NCBI RefSeq assembly: GCF_000176855.2
Contig: NC_015138.1
Location: 3,720,001-3,784,000 of the forward strand
DNA from: Paracidovorax avenae ATCC 19860
Lineage (GTDB): Bacteria > Pseudomonadota > Gammaproteobacteria > Burkholderiales > Burkholderiaceae_C
Length of the DNA: 64,000 nt
Direction of reading: 5' to 3'
Both the position numbers and the translations under genes were made by a program. Shown one piece after another: positions 8,941-17,080 of this stretch; the stretch's first letter is position 1; every line of letters starts with the position of its first letter. Below the pieces are notes generated by a model. It was given only the letters and a program-made list of their open reading frames with translations, made no database searches and was not told the origin of the DNA.

Positions 8941-9681
8941 GACGGCTTCATCCGAGCGGTCGAGGCGACCCGCCGCGCGCGCCGCCTCGACGAGGTCCGG
9001 CCGGTGCCGCGCCGTCACGGCAAGCCGCTGGTCGCGCCGCCAGCGCTCGATCTGCGCATGGTGGCCGGACAGCAGCGCAGCGGGCACCGCCCGCCCCTGC
9101 CACGATTCCGGGCGGGTGTAGTGCGGGCAGTCCAGCAGGCCGTCCAGCGCCGCGTTGAAGCTGTCCTCCTGGTGGCTGCCGGCGTCGTTCAGCACGCCGG
9201 GCTGCAGCCGGGCCACCGCGTCGAGCAGCGCCATGGCGGGGATCTCGCCGCCGGAGAGGACGAAGTCACCCAGGCTGAGCTGCACGTCCACATGGGCATC
9301 GACGAACCGCTGGTCCACGCCTTCGTAGCGGCCGCACAGCAGCACCGCGCCGGTGCCGGCGGCCCAGCCTGCCACGCCTTCGTGGTCCAGCCTGCGACCG
9401 ATCGGCGAGAACATCACCAGCGGCGCCACCGCCTCGGCTGCCTCGCCGCGGTCCGCGCGGATGGCCTGCAGGCAGCGCTCGAGCGGCTCGGCCATCATGA
9501 CCATGCCCGGCCCTCCGCCGAAGGGGCGGTCGTCCACGCGGCGGTAGTTGCCCTCCGCATAGTCGCGCGGGTTCCACAAGCGCACGTCCACGAGGCCGGT
9601 GGCATAGGCCCTCCGCGTCACGCCACTGGCGAGAAACGGCGCGAACAGCTCCGGGAACAGCGTGATGACGTCGAAACGCAT
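8914..9681 (-). CDS. trmD: tRNA (guanine-37-N1)-methyltransferase
   Basis: 255 residues. TrmD makes m1G37 in tRNAs that read CNN and GGN-type codons and prevents +1 frameshifting. It belongs to the SPOUT knot fold. Conserved regions are [13 protein letters not shown] at the start, [23 protein letters not shown] and [12 protein letters not shown] around the trefoil knot, and [10 protein letters not shown] near residue 195. It lies 6 nt after rimM, so the two are certainly cotranscribed. Confidence 0.97.
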   Translation of the reverse strand: MRFDVITLFPELFAPFLASGVTRRAYATGLVDVRLWNPRDYAEGNYRRVDDRPFGGGPGMVMMAEPLERCLQAIRADRGEAAEAVAPLVMFSPIGRRLDHEGVAGWAAGTGAVLLCGRYEGVDQRFVDAHVDVQLSLGDFVLSGGEIPAMALLDAVARLQPGVLNDAGSHQEDSFNAALDGLLDCPHYTRPESWQGRAVPAALLSGHHAQIERWRRDQRLAVTARHRPDLVEAARAAGRLDRSDEAVLAKLNGLL

Positions 9682-9687
9682 GGCGGC

Positions 9688-10263
9688 TCAGTAGTCCGGC
9701 TGCCAGTCCACCACGATGCGGCGCCCGGCGACATCCACCTTGTCGACGAAGGCGGAGACGAAGGGAATCATGCGTTCGCCCTCCTTGCCGCCCTCCTGCG
9801 GGAACGACAGCACCAGGGTCGTCTGCGGCCCCGTGGCGAGCAGCTCGCGCACCGTACCCAGCGCGACGCCCTCGCGGTTGACCACCTCCAGGCCGATGAG
9901 ATCGACCCAGTAGTACTCGTCCTCGGCCGCCGTGGGAAAGCTCGAGCGGGGCACGAAGATGCGGGCCCCCCGCAGCGCCTCGGCGGCATCCCGGTCATCC
10001 ACGCCCTGGGCCTGCGCGACGACGGAGTCGGAATGCTCGCGCGCCTGGCGGATGGGCAGCAGCACGGTTCCCGTGAAAAAGCTCTTCGCGCCCTTCTCGC
10101 TGGGCTGAAGGTACCACCGCTTGGAAGAGAAAAGCGCCTCGGGGTCGGCGCTGTAGGGCAGCACCTTGAACCAGCCCTTGACGCCCCAGGCGTCCGCGAT
10201 GCGCCCCACTTCCACCGCATCGGCGGGCAGGTCGGCGGGATCGAGGGTGGGAAGGGCGGGCAT
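9688..10263 (-). CDS. rimM: 16S rRNA-processing protein RimM
   Basis: 191 residues. RimM assists maturation of the 30S head and binds S19. The N-terminal RimM domain is visible as VEVGRIADAWGVKGWFKVLPYSADP, and the C-terminal PRC-barrel includes EYYWVDLIGLEVVN and MIPFVSAFVDKVDV. The gene is separated from rpsP by 103 nt that contain a strong intrinsic terminator, so its expression probably depends on readthrough. Confidence 0.95.
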   Translation of the reverse strand: MPALPTLDPADLPADAVEVGRIADAWGVKGWFKVLPYSADPEALFSSKRWYLQPSEKGAKSFFTGTVLLPIRQAREHSDSVVAQAQGVDDRDAAEALRGARIFVPRSSFPTAAEDEYYWVDLIGLEVVNREGVALGTVRELLATGPQTTLVLSFPQEGGKEGERMIPFVSAFVDKVDVAGRRIVVDWQPDY

Positions 10264-10282
10264 GGCGAAAGAGGGATGAAAA

Positions 10283-10323
10283 GAAAAAAAGCGGGCTCCG
10301 TTTGCCGTGGCAACGGAGCCCGC
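10283..10323 (-). terminator. Strong intrinsic terminator between rpsP and rimM
   Basis: A perfect 12-bp stem (GCGGGCTCCGTT at 10291-10302 pairing with AACGGAGCCCGC at 10312-10323) encloses a 9-nt loop. On the minus strand seven T follow, then CTTTTC. It is inside the conserved rpsP-rimM-trmD cluster, downstream of the most highly expressed gene. Confidence 0.88.
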
Positions 10324-10366
10324 CTCGTTCCGGGAAGATGGATCTCCCGGCTCGACTGACCGAGGA

Positions 10367-10624
10367 TCAGGCGGCGACGGCCTTCTTGGCGGCCTGCTTG
10401 ATCAGGCGCTCGACGGTGTCGGACGTCTGGGCGCCCACGCCCTTCCAGTACGTCAGGCGGTCCTGGGCGATGCGCAGGCCTTCTTCGCCTTCCTTGGCGG
10501 TGGGGTTGTAGAAGCCCAGGCGCTCGATGAAGCGGCCGTCGCGACGCACGCGCTTGTCGGCAACGACGATGTTGAAGAACGGACGGCCCTTGGAGCCGCC
10601 GCGGGAGAGTCGAATCACGACCAT
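10367..10624 (-). CDS. rpsP: 30S ribosomal protein S16
   Basis: 85 residues from ATG at 10622-10624, with AAGGA upstream. S16 is an early assembly protein of the 30S body. The family pattern is clear: [20 protein letters not shown], then [13 protein letters not shown] and a [16 protein letters not shown] tail. It is the first gene of the operon and has a TATAAT promoter about 100 nt upstream. The intrinsic terminator 44 nt after its stop should limit transcription into rimM. Confidence 0.97.
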   Translation of the reverse strand: MVVIRLSRGGSKGRPFFNIVVADKRVRRDGRFIERLGFYNPTAKEGEEGLRIAQDRLTYWKGVGAQTSDTVERLIKQAAKKAVAA

Positions 10625-10726
10625 AATGAATCCTTCGGGTGGGTGACAGCAAAATCTGTCGAGGTTTTGCGGCGTTTGAGACACGCGACATGGCCACCCG
10701 GCCAGCGACACGCTGCAAAGCCCGCG

Positions 10727-10754
10727 ATTATATCCACATCCCGACGTATGCCCA
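10727..10754 (-). promoter_or_regulatory. Promoter of the rpsP operon
   Basis: On the minus strand TATAAT (10727-10732) is preceded 16 nt upstream by TGGGCA (10749-10754). The -35 element overlaps the start codon of the divergent acetyltransferase gene (10748), so one strand's promoter lies within the other's coding sequence. Confidence 0.6.
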
Positions 10755-11269
10755 ATATCCGCCCGAGCCGCGACGAAGATCTTCCCGCCATCACCGCCAT
10801 CTATGCCCACCATGTGCTGCACGGCACGGGCACCTTCGAGACCGATCCGCCGAGTGCTGCCGACATGGCGGCCCGGCGTGCGGACGTGCTGGCGCGCGGC
10901 CTGCCCTACCTCGTGGCCGAGGAACAGGGAGAGATCCTCGGCTTCGCCTATGCCAACTGGTTCAAGCCGCGCCCGGCCTACCGCTTTTCCGCGGAAGACT
11001 CGATCTACGTGGCGGACGCGGCCCGCGGACGCGGAGTGGGACGGCTGCTGCTGGATGCGCTCTGCGGCGCCGCCGAGGCGGCGGGCGTGCGCAAGCTGCT
11101 CGCGGTGATCGGCGACTCCGCCAATGCCGGCTCGGTCGGCGTGCACCGCGCCGCCGGCTTCACAGAGATCGGGGTGATGCGCTCGGTCGGCTGGAAGTTC
11201 GGCGCGTGGCGCGACGTGGTGCTCATGGAAAAGCCCCTCGGCGCCGCGGACACCACGGCGCCCGAATGA
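10748..11269 (+). CDS. GNAT N-acetyltransferase, phosphinothricin-acetyltransferase-like
   Basis: 173 residues. It has the GNAT layout: [20 protein letters not shown] at the N-terminus, a [11 protein letters not shown] loop typical of the PAT/MddA group, [17 protein letters not shown] (beta4), and the acetyl-CoA loop [13 protein letters not shown] near 95. Members acetylate small amines such as phosphinothricin, methionine sulfoximine or sulfone. The real substrate cannot be read from sequence. The stop codon overlaps the next start by 4 bp. The start is divergent from rpsP. Confidence 0.88.
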   Translation: MPNIRPSRDEDLPAITAIYAHHVLHGTGTFETDPPSAADMAARRADVLARGLPYLVAEEQGEILGFAYANWFKPRPAYRFSAEDSIYVADAARGRGVGRLLLDALCGAAEAAGVRKLLAVIGDSANAGSVGVHRAAGFTEIGVMRSVGWKFGAWRDVVLMEKPLGAADTTAPE

Positions 11270-11739
11270 GCCGGGCAACGCGCATGGCCCGCCCGAAAAG
11301 CAAGACAGCCGCTGCGTGGCTCGCCTTCCTGGGCGGCCCGCTGGGCCTGCACCGCTTCTACCTGCACGGCATGGGCGACATGATGGGCTGGATGCTGCCC
11401 ATCCCCACCGCGCTGGGCATGTACGGCATCCAGCGCGTGCAGCAATGGGGGCAGGACGACCACCTGAGCTGGGTGCTGGTTCCGCTCCTCGGCTTCACCA
11501 TCGCCGGCTGCGCCCTGCGGGCCATCCTCTACGGACTGATGCCGCCGGAGCGCTGGAATGCCCGGTTCAATCCCGCCGGAGACCCCGAAGCGCCCGCGGG
11601 ACGCACGCGCTGGGCGACGGTGTTCGCGATCGCGCTGGCGCTGATGGTCGGAACAGCCGTGCTGATGGCGAGCCTGGCGTTCAGCTTCCAGCGCTACTTC
11701 GAGTACCAGATCGAGGAAGCGCGCAAGATCTCGCAGTAA
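11266..11739 (+). CDS. TM2-domain membrane protein
   Basis: 157 residues if it starts at the ATG overlapping the previous stop; a second ATG at 11284 would give MARPKSK. Residues about 10-45 match the TM2 pattern, a Lys-rich start followed by [26 protein letters not shown]. Hydrophobic helices follow at about 70-90 and 120-140. TM2 proteins are small inner-membrane proteins of unknown role in bacteria. Cotranscription with the acetyltransferase is likely. Confidence 0.75.
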   Translation: MSRATRMARPKSKTAAAWLAFLGGPLGLHRFYLHGMGDMMGWMLPIPTALGMYGIQRVQQWGQDDHLSWVLVPLLGFTIAGCALRAILYGLMPPERWNARFNPAGDPEAPAGRTRWATVFAIALALMVGTAVLMASLAFSFQRYFEYQIEEARKISQ

Positions 11740-11754
11740 TGCCGGGCGGCCCGG

Positions 11755-12765
11755 TCAGTACATCTGCAGGCTGATCCAGTAGGCGATGGCGGCCACGAAG
11801 GCGCTGGCGGGAATCGTGAGGATCCATGCCCAGACGATGTTGCCGGCCACGCCCCAGCGCACGGCGCTGGCGCGCTGGGTGGAGCCCACGCCGACGATGG
11901 CGCCGGTGATGGTGTGGGTGGTGGACACCGGGATGCCGAGGGCCGTGGCGAGGAACAGGGTCATCGCCCCGCCCGTCTCGGCACAGAAGCCGCCGACGGG
12001 CTTGAGCTTGGTGATCTTCTGGCCCATCGTCTTCACGATGCGCCAGCCGCCGAACATGGTGCCCAGGCCGATGGCCATGTAGCATGCGATGATGGTCCAG
12101 GTCGGGGGCGCCGTGTCCGAGGCGGAGGCATGCCCGGTGGCGATCAGCAGCAGCCAGATGATGCCGATGGTCTTCTGCGCGTCGTTGCCGCCGTGGCCGA
12201 GGCTGTAGGCGCCGGCGGAAAGCAGTTGCAGGCGGCGGAACCACTTGTCCACCTTGCTGGGCCGGGAACGGCGGAAGATCCACGCCACGGCCACCATCAT
12301 CAGGGAGCCCAGCAGGAAACCGAGCAGCGGCGACACGAAGATGAACGCCACGGTCTTGAAGATGCCCCCGGAAATGAGCGACCCGATGCCGCCCTTGGCG
12401 ATCACCGCCCCCACGATGCCGCCGATCAGCGCGTGCGACGAGCTGCTGGGAATGCCGTAGTACCAGGTGATCACGTTCCAGGTGATGGCCCCCACGAGCG
12501 CGCCGAAGATGACGTGCGTATCCACCACCCCGGGCTGCACGATTCCCTTGCCGATGGTGGCGGCCACGCTCAGGTGGAAGACGAAGATCGCGACGAAGTT
12601 GAAGAACGCGGCGAAGACGACGGCCTGCGTGGGCTTGAGCACGCCGGTGGAGACGACCGTGGCGATCGAGTTGGCGGCGTCGTGGAACCCGTTCATGAAA
12701 TCGAACAGGATGGCCAGCGCGACCAGGAGGGCGACGACCCACAGGGCGGTTTGTACGGTTTCCAT
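11755..12765 (-). CDS. PiT-family inorganic phosphate permease
   Basis: 336 residues from ATG at 12765 (METVQTALWVV). Low-affinity phosphate:cation symporter of the inner membrane. Signature motifs of the duplicated PiT domain are FMNGFHDAANSIAT near 25 and GGNDAQKTIGI in the middle, with GIPSSSSHAL and GIPVSTTHTITG as the paired conserved loops. About ten hydrophobic segments are visible. It lies 29 nt downstream of the DUF47 partner, the usual PiT accessory gene. An upstream extension of the frame is antisense-free but lacks family similarity. Confidence 0.93.
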   Translation of the reverse strand: METVQTALWVVALLVALAILFDFMNGFHDAANSIATVVSTGVLKPTQAVVFAAFFNFVAIFVFHLSVAATIGKGIVQPGVVDTHVIFGALVGAITWNVITWYYGIPSSSSHALIGGIVGAVIAKGGIGSLISGGIFKTVAFIFVSPLLGFLLGSLMMVAVAWIFRRSRPSKVDKWFRRLQLLSAGAYSLGHGGNDAQKTIGIIWLLLIATGHASASDTAPPTWTIIACYMAIGLGTMFGGWRIVKTMGQKITKLKPVGGFCAETGGAMTLFLATALGIPVSTTHTITGAIVGVGSTQRASAVRWGVAGNIVWAWILTIPASAFVAAIAYWISLQMY

Positions 12766-12794
12766 GCTTTGAGAGCGCTTGCGTCCGCCGCGGA

Positions 12795-13442
12795 TCAGGA
12801 GTTCTCGAGGATGATGCCCTCGATGTGGTTGGCCACGTCCTCGCACTTGTCGGTGATGGTTTCCAGCAGCTCGTAGATGGCCTTGAGCTTGAGCACCTCG
12901 CGCACGTCGGGCTCTTCGCGGAAAAGCTTGCTCATGGCACTGCGCATGACGCGGTCGGCGTCGCTTTCCAGGCGGTCGATTTCCTCGCAGGTCTTGAGCG
13001 CCGCCTCGGCCACGCCCGGATCGGCGATCTTCTCCAGCAGCTTCACGGCATCGCGCAGCCGCTCGCAGCATTTCAGGCTCAGGTCCGTCAGGCGGGTGAT
13101 CTCTTCGGTCATGTGGCGCACGTCATAAAGCGCCATGGTTTCCGCCGAGTCCTGGATCAGGTCGGCCACGTCGTCCATCGTGTTGATGAGCGAATGGATC
13201 TGCTCGCGATCGATCGGCGTGATGAAGGTCTTGTGCAGCGTGCGGTTGACCTCGTGCGTCACGCGGTCGGCCGCGCGCTCGGCGTTGTCCACGTCCTGGT
13301 TGTACTTGTCGCGCAGGTGCGGGTCGTTGTAGTTGGCGACGAGCTGGGAGAAGGCCCTCGCCGCCTCGACGATGCGGTCCGCATGCTGGTTGAACATCTC
13401 GAAAAAATTGCCCTCGCGGGGCAACAGCTTTCCAAACAACAT
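12795..13442 (-). CDS. DUF47/PhoU-like phosphate transport regulator
   Basis: 215 residues from ATG at 13442, behind a good AGGAG site. It is an all-helical PhoU-like protein, with MLFGKLLPREGNFFEMFNQHAD at the start, NAERAADRVTHEVNRTL near 65 and a second helical repeat with CEEIDRLESDADRVMRSAM near 145. The Glu/Asp-rich helices are the metal-binding repeats of the family. Members pair with PiT transporters and restrain or tune phosphate uptake. The gene precedes the PiT permease, and a possible Pho box lies 53 nt upstream of its start. Confidence 0.9.
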   Translation of the reverse strand: MLFGKLLPREGNFFEMFNQHADRIVEAARAFSQLVANYNDPHLRDKYNQDVDNAERAADRVTHEVNRTLHKTFITPIDREQIHSLINTMDDVADLIQDSAETMALYDVRHMTEEITRLTDLSLKCCERLRDAVKLLEKIADPGVAEAALKTCEEIDRLESDADRVMRSAMSKLFREEPDVREVLKLKAIYELLETITDKCEDVANHIEGIILENS

Positions 13443-13759
13443 GGGGACTCCTGGACGACTGGCAGGCATGCGCCACATCCGGCGGCTGCCGCATTGTGAC
13501 GAAATGGTGACGATTTCAAGAAAGGCGCGAGTTTAACCGCGACCGCGATCCCGCTCCGATCCGTAGAGATGCCGCCCGATGCGCAGCGTTGCGCCGACGC
13601 ATGCACCGCTTGTGAGCGCATTCCTACAGCCGCGACACGTGAGTGCCCACAAACCTGCAGTGCCCCGGCCCTTCCAATGGCCCAAGGCCCGTGCGCGGGC
13701 CGAGGTGCAGCAGCCCACCCTGCCACCGCCCAGCCGCCCTCCCACTAAAAGGAAAACCC
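13443..13759. other. 317-nt divergent intergenic region
   Basis: This gap separates the DUF47-PiT pair (minus strand) from the outer-membrane protein gene (plus strand). Apart from the Pho-box-like direct repeat near its left end and the AAAAGGAAAA ribosome-binding site at its right end, I see no conserved element, RNA gene or small ORF with a convincing start. Confidence 0.6.
13495..13518 (-). promoter_or_regulatory. Pho-box-like direct repeat upstream of the phosphate genes
   Basis: On the plus strand GTGACG occurs at 13496 and again at 13507, giving an exact 11-bp period. Read on the minus strand this is two TCGTCAC units, each matching five of seven positions of the PhoB half-site CTGTCAC. 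It sits 53 nt upstream of the DUF47 start. No good -10 box follows, so this is a candidate only. Confidence 0.35.
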
Positions 13760-14362
13760 ATGCACACACCGAACCGCTCCTTCCGGCTGCTGTCCTGCGC
13801 CCTCGCGCTCGCCTGCGGCACCGTGGCAGCCCACGCGCAGGCCAGCCGCGCGACCGGCAACTCCTTCATCCCCGCCACGCAGCAGGGCTACATCGGCCTC
13901 AGTGCGGGCCAGTCCAAGTACGACCTGCGCAACGGCACCAGCCTCTTCAACTTCGATGACAGCGACACCGGCTGGAAGCTCTACACGGGCGGCTTCTTCC
14001 ACCCCAACTTCGGGGTGGAGTTCGGCTACCTGAACTTTGGCACCGCCAGCCGCCTCGGTGGAGACACCAAGGCGCAGGGGCTGAATTTCAGCCTGGTGGG
14101 CCGTGCCCCGATCGGCGACCAGTTCGACGTCTTCGGCAAGCTCGGCACCACCTACGGCCGCACGAAGACGTCCGGCGACCCCGGCTTCGGCGTGGCCACG
14201 GGCAACGACAGCGGCTTCGGGCTGTCCTACGGCGCAGGCGTGCGCTGGGCCTTCAATCCGCAGTGGGCCGCCGTGCTGGAGTGGGAGCGCCACCGCCTGC
14301 ACTTCGCCGACGGCAAGTCGGATGTGGACATGACGACGCTCGGCGTGCAGTACCGGTACTGA
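13760..14362 (+). CDS. Outer-membrane beta-barrel protein
   Basis: 200 residues from ATG at 13760, preceded by AAAAGGAAAA. A Sec signal peptide is visible (MHTPNRSFRLLSCALALACG.., cleavage likely after AAHA). The rest is a run of amphipathic strands with alternating aromatic and glycine residues: GYIGLSAGQSKYDL, WKLYTGGFFHPNFGVEFGYLNFG, VFGKLGTTYGRTK, GLSYGAGVRWAF, ending VQYRY. This fits the eight-stranded OmpA-like or OmpW-like porin fold of about 20 kDa. The terminal residue is Tyr rather than the more common Phe. Function is unassigned. Confidence 0.8.
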   Translation: MHTPNRSFRLLSCALALACGTVAAHAQASRATGNSFIPATQQGYIGLSAGQSKYDLRNGTSLFNFDDSDTGWKLYTGGFFHPNFGVEFGYLNFGTASRLGGDTKAQGLNFSLVGRAPIGDQFDVFGKLGTTYGRTKTSGDPGFGVATGNDSGFGLSYGAGVRWAFNPQWAAVLEWERHRLHFADGKSDVDMTTLGVQYRY

Positions 14363-14395
14363 GCCCCCAGGCCACGCCCTTCCCTTCCGGAAACG

Positions 14396-14425
14396 CAAAA
14401 GGCCCCTCGCGGGGCCTTTTTCTCG
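14396..14425. terminator. Bidirectional terminator between the beta-barrel gene and livF
   Basis: AAAAGGCCCC, a 4-nt loop region TCGC, then GGGGCCTTTTT forms a symmetric stem with A/T runs on both sides (about 14397-14421). It can end the plus-strand outer-membrane gene and the minus-strand liv operon, which converge here. Confidence 0.85.
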
Positions 14426-14452
14426 TCCATGGCGCCGGGGCGCCATGGCGCG

Positions 14453-15181
14453 TCACTCGCCCAGGTAGGCGGCGCGCACGCGCGGATCGCTCAGCAGGTC
14501 CTGGCCCGGGCCGGTCATGGTGATCAGGCCGGATTCCATCACGTAGCCGCGGTCGGCCAGGGCGAGCGCACGGCTGGCGTTCTGCTCGACCAGCACGATG
14601 GTCACGCCCAGGGCATAGACGTCGCGCACCACCTCGAAGATCTTGTCCACCATGATGGGGGACAGGCCCATGGAGGGTTCGTCCAGCAGCAGCACCTTGG
14701 GCTGGCTCATGAGTGCGCGGCCCATGGCGAGCATCTGCTGCTCGCCGCCGGACATGGTGCCCGCGAGCTGGTCCTTGCGCTCGCGCAGGCGCGGGAAGAT
14801 GTTGAACATCTTCTCGATGTCGGCCTGGATGCCGGCCTTGTCATTGCGCGTGTAGGCGCCCATCAGCAGGTTCTCGGTGATCGTCATGCGCGCGAACACG
14901 CCGCGGCCCTCGGGCACCATCACCAGCCCCTTCTTCACGAGGTCCCAGGCGCCCTTGCCGCGGATGCTCTCGCCCAGGTAGTGGATGTCGCCGTCGTTCA
15001 TCGCCAGCGTGCCGGTGATGGCCTTCATCGTCGTGGTCTTGCCGGCACCGTTGGAGCCGATAAGGGAGACGAGCTCGCCCTCGCGCACCTCGAAGTCCAC
15101 GCCCTTGACAGCCTGGATGCCGCCGTAGGCCACCTTCAGGCCCTTCACGGACAGCAGTACGTTGTTGGATTTCTCGGCCAT
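14453..15181 (-). CDS. livF: Branched-chain amino-acid ABC transporter ATP-binding protein LivF
   Basis: 242 residues. Walker A is GSNGAGKTT near 42, the signature is MSGGEQQMLAMGRAL and Walker B ends LLLDEPSMGLSP. The GLSP stretch and short length mark the LivF branch rather than LivG. It hydrolyses ATP to drive leucine/isoleucine/valine-type uptake together with LivG. It is the last gene of livH-livM-livG-livF and starts 2 nt after livG ends. Confidence 0.94.
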   Translation of the reverse strand: MAEKSNNVLLSVKGLKVAYGGIQAVKGVDFEVREGELVSLIGSNGAGKTTTMKAITGTLAMNDGDIHYLGESIRGKGAWDLVKKGLVMVPEGRGVFARMTITENLLMGAYTRNDKAGIQADIEKMFNIFPRLRERKDQLAGTMSGGEQQMLAMGRALMSQPKVLLLDEPSMGLSPIMVDKIFEVVRDVYALGVTIVLVEQNASRALALADRGYVMESGLITMTGPGQDLLSDPRVRAAYLGE

Positions 15182-15183
15182 GC

Positions 15184-15966
15184 TCAGTGTCCTCCGGTGC
15201 CCAGGTAGGCCTCAATCACTTTTTCATTCTTCTGCACGTCGGCAGGGGTTCCTTCGGCAATCTGCTTGCCGTAGTCGAGCACGGTCACGCGGTCGCACAG
15301 GCCCATCACCAGCTTCACGTCGTGCTCGATGAGCAGGATGGTGCGGTTGTCGCGGCGGATGCGGTCGATCAGTTCGCGCAACTGCACCTTCTCGGTGGCA
15401 TTCATGCCGGCCGCGGGCTCGTCGAGCGCGATCAGCTGGGGATCTGTGGCCAGGGCGCGCGCGATCTCCAGGCGGCGCTGGTCGCCGTAGGACAGCGTGC
15501 GTGCCTTGAAATCGGCGTACTTGCCGATGCCCACGTAATCGAGCAGTTCCTGCGCGCGCCTCGCGATCGCAGCCTCTTCCTCCTTGAAGGCCTTCGTGCG
15601 GAAGACCGCGCCGATCAGGCCGGACCGCGTGCGGATGTGCCGGCCCACCATCACGTTCTCGAGCGCCGTCATCTCGGCGAAGAGGCGGATGTTCTGGAAC
15701 GTGCGCGCGATGCCTGCCTTGGCGACCTCGTGCACCGCCGTGGGTTCATAGGGCTTGCCGGCCAGCTGGAAGGTGCCGCTGTCGGGCGTGTAGAGGCCCG
15801 TGATGACGTTGAAGAAGGTGGTCTTGCCTGCGCCGTTGGGACCGATGAGTCCGTAGACCTGGCCGCGGCCGATGGTGATGCCCACGTCGGACAGGGCCTG
15901 CAGCCCGCCGAAGCGCTTGGAAATACCGGCGACCTGCAGCACCACTTCGTTGGTTGTTTCTGCCAT
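15184..15966 (-). CDS. livG: Branched-chain amino-acid ABC transporter ATP-binding protein LivG
   Basis: 260 residues from ATG at 15966; a second ATG at 15972 would add two. The GAGAG ribosome-binding site is better spaced for 15966. Walker A is GPNGAGKTTFFN, the signature is LSYGDQRRLEIARAL and Walker B is LDEPAAGM. The Met-Asn-Ala-Thr-Glu segment after Walker B and the C-terminal GTPADVQKNEKVIEAYLG are typical of LivG. Confidence 0.94.
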   Translation of the reverse strand: MAETTNEVVLQVAGISKRFGGLQALSDVGITIGRGQVYGLIGPNGAGKTTFFNVITGLYTPDSGTFQLAGKPYEPTAVHEVAKAGIARTFQNIRLFAEMTALENVMVGRHIRTRSGLIGAVFRTKAFKEEEAAIARRAQELLDYVGIGKYADFKARTLSYGDQRRLEIARALATDPQLIALDEPAAGMNATEKVQLRELIDRIRRDNRTILLIEHDVKLVMGLCDRVTVLDYGKQIAEGTPADVQKNEKVIEAYLGTGGH

Positions 15967-15990
15967 GTTCATTGCTCTCGAAGGGTGTTC

Positions 15991-17067
15991 TCAGGACTTC
16001 TGCACAAGGCTCTTGCCGTGCTCGGGCGACGGCCAGAGGCCGCGCGGGCGCATCAGCATGATGATGATCATGGCCAGAGCGATCAGCAGCTGGCGCAGGA
16101 TGGCGGAGTCGAGGCGGCCGTCCGTCATGGACTGCAGCGGGCCGGCCACGTAGCGCAGCACCTCGGGCAGCGCGGACAGCAGCACGGCACCCAGGATCAC
16201 CCCGGGGATGTGGCCGATGCCGCCCAGCACCACCATGGCGACGATCATCACCGACTCCATCAGGCTGAAGGACTCGGGCGACACGAAGCCCTGGAAGGCA
16301 CCGAACATCGCGCCGGACACGCCGCCGAAGGACGCGCCCATGCCGAAGGCCAGCAGCTTGAGGTTGCGGGTGTTGATGCCCATGGCCTTGGCGGCGATCT
16401 CGTCCTCGCGGATGGCCATCCAGGCGCGGCCGATGCGCGAGTCCTGCAGCCGGTAGCAAATGATGACGCTGAACACCACCAGGATCAGGAACAGGTAGTA
16501 GTAGAGCGTGACGGAGTTGATGTCGTAGCCGAACAGCTCCAGGCGCCGCCCGAGATCCAGGCCGAAGATCTTGACCGAGTCGATCTGGCCGATGCCCTTG
16601 GGGCCGTTGGTCAGGTTGATGGGGTGGTCCAGGTTGTTCAGGAAGATGCGGATGATCTCGCCGAAGCCCAGCGTCACGATGGCGAGGTAGTCGCCGCGCA
16701 GCTTGAGCGTGGGAGCCCCCAGCAGCGCACCGAATATCGCGGCCACCAGCGCGGCCAGCGGTATCACGAGCCACAGGGAGGTGTGCAGCCCGTTGGGAAA
16801 CATGGCCGCGAAGCTCGCGAAGGTATCCGACAGGTGGGGGGACGCCATGAGGCCGAAGAGGTAGGCCCCCACGGCATAGAAGGCCACGTAGCCGAGGTCC
16901 AGCAGGCCGGCGTAGCCGACCACGATGTTCAGGCCCAGGGCGAGCATGACGTAGAGCAGCGCGAGGTCGGCGATGCGGACCCAGGCGTTGCCGAAGGACT
17001 GCAGGATGAGCGGCAGGACGAGCAGCGCGATGGCGCCGATGATCCACTGGGCTTTGTTGTTTTTCAT
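15991..17067 (-). CDS. livM: Branched-chain amino-acid ABC transporter permease LivM
   Basis: 358 residues from ATG at 17067 behind GGAGAG. About ten hydrophobic helices are visible, with the LivM landmarks GLNIVVGYAGLLDLGYVAFYAVGAY near 55, LGAPTLKLRGDYLAIVTLGFGEIIR and the cytoplasmic coupling region SRIGRAWMAIREDEIAAKAMGIN. It forms the membrane channel with LivH. The start lies 13 nt after the livH stop. Confidence 0.94.
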   Translation of the reverse strand: MKNNKAQWIIGAIALLVLPLILQSFGNAWVRIADLALLYVMLALGLNIVVGYAGLLDLGYVAFYAVGAYLFGLMASPHLSDTFASFAAMFPNGLHTSLWLVIPLAALVAAIFGALLGAPTLKLRGDYLAIVTLGFGEIIRIFLNNLDHPINLTNGPKGIGQIDSVKIFGLDLGRRLELFGYDINSVTLYYYLFLILVVFSVIICYRLQDSRIGRAWMAIREDEIAAKAMGINTRNLKLLAFGMGASFGGVSGAMFGAFQGFVSPESFSLMESVMIVAMVVLGGIGHIPGVILGAVLLSALPEVLRYVAGPLQSMTDGRLDSAILRQLLIALAMIIIMLMRPRGLWPSPEHGKSLVQKS

Positions 17068-17080
17068 GGGAATGCTCTCC

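Noticed and set aside
13610..13630. TTGTGA and TACAGC as a promoter for the outer-membrane protein gene
   Set aside because: They are only 9 nt apart, far from the 15-19 needed for sigma-70.
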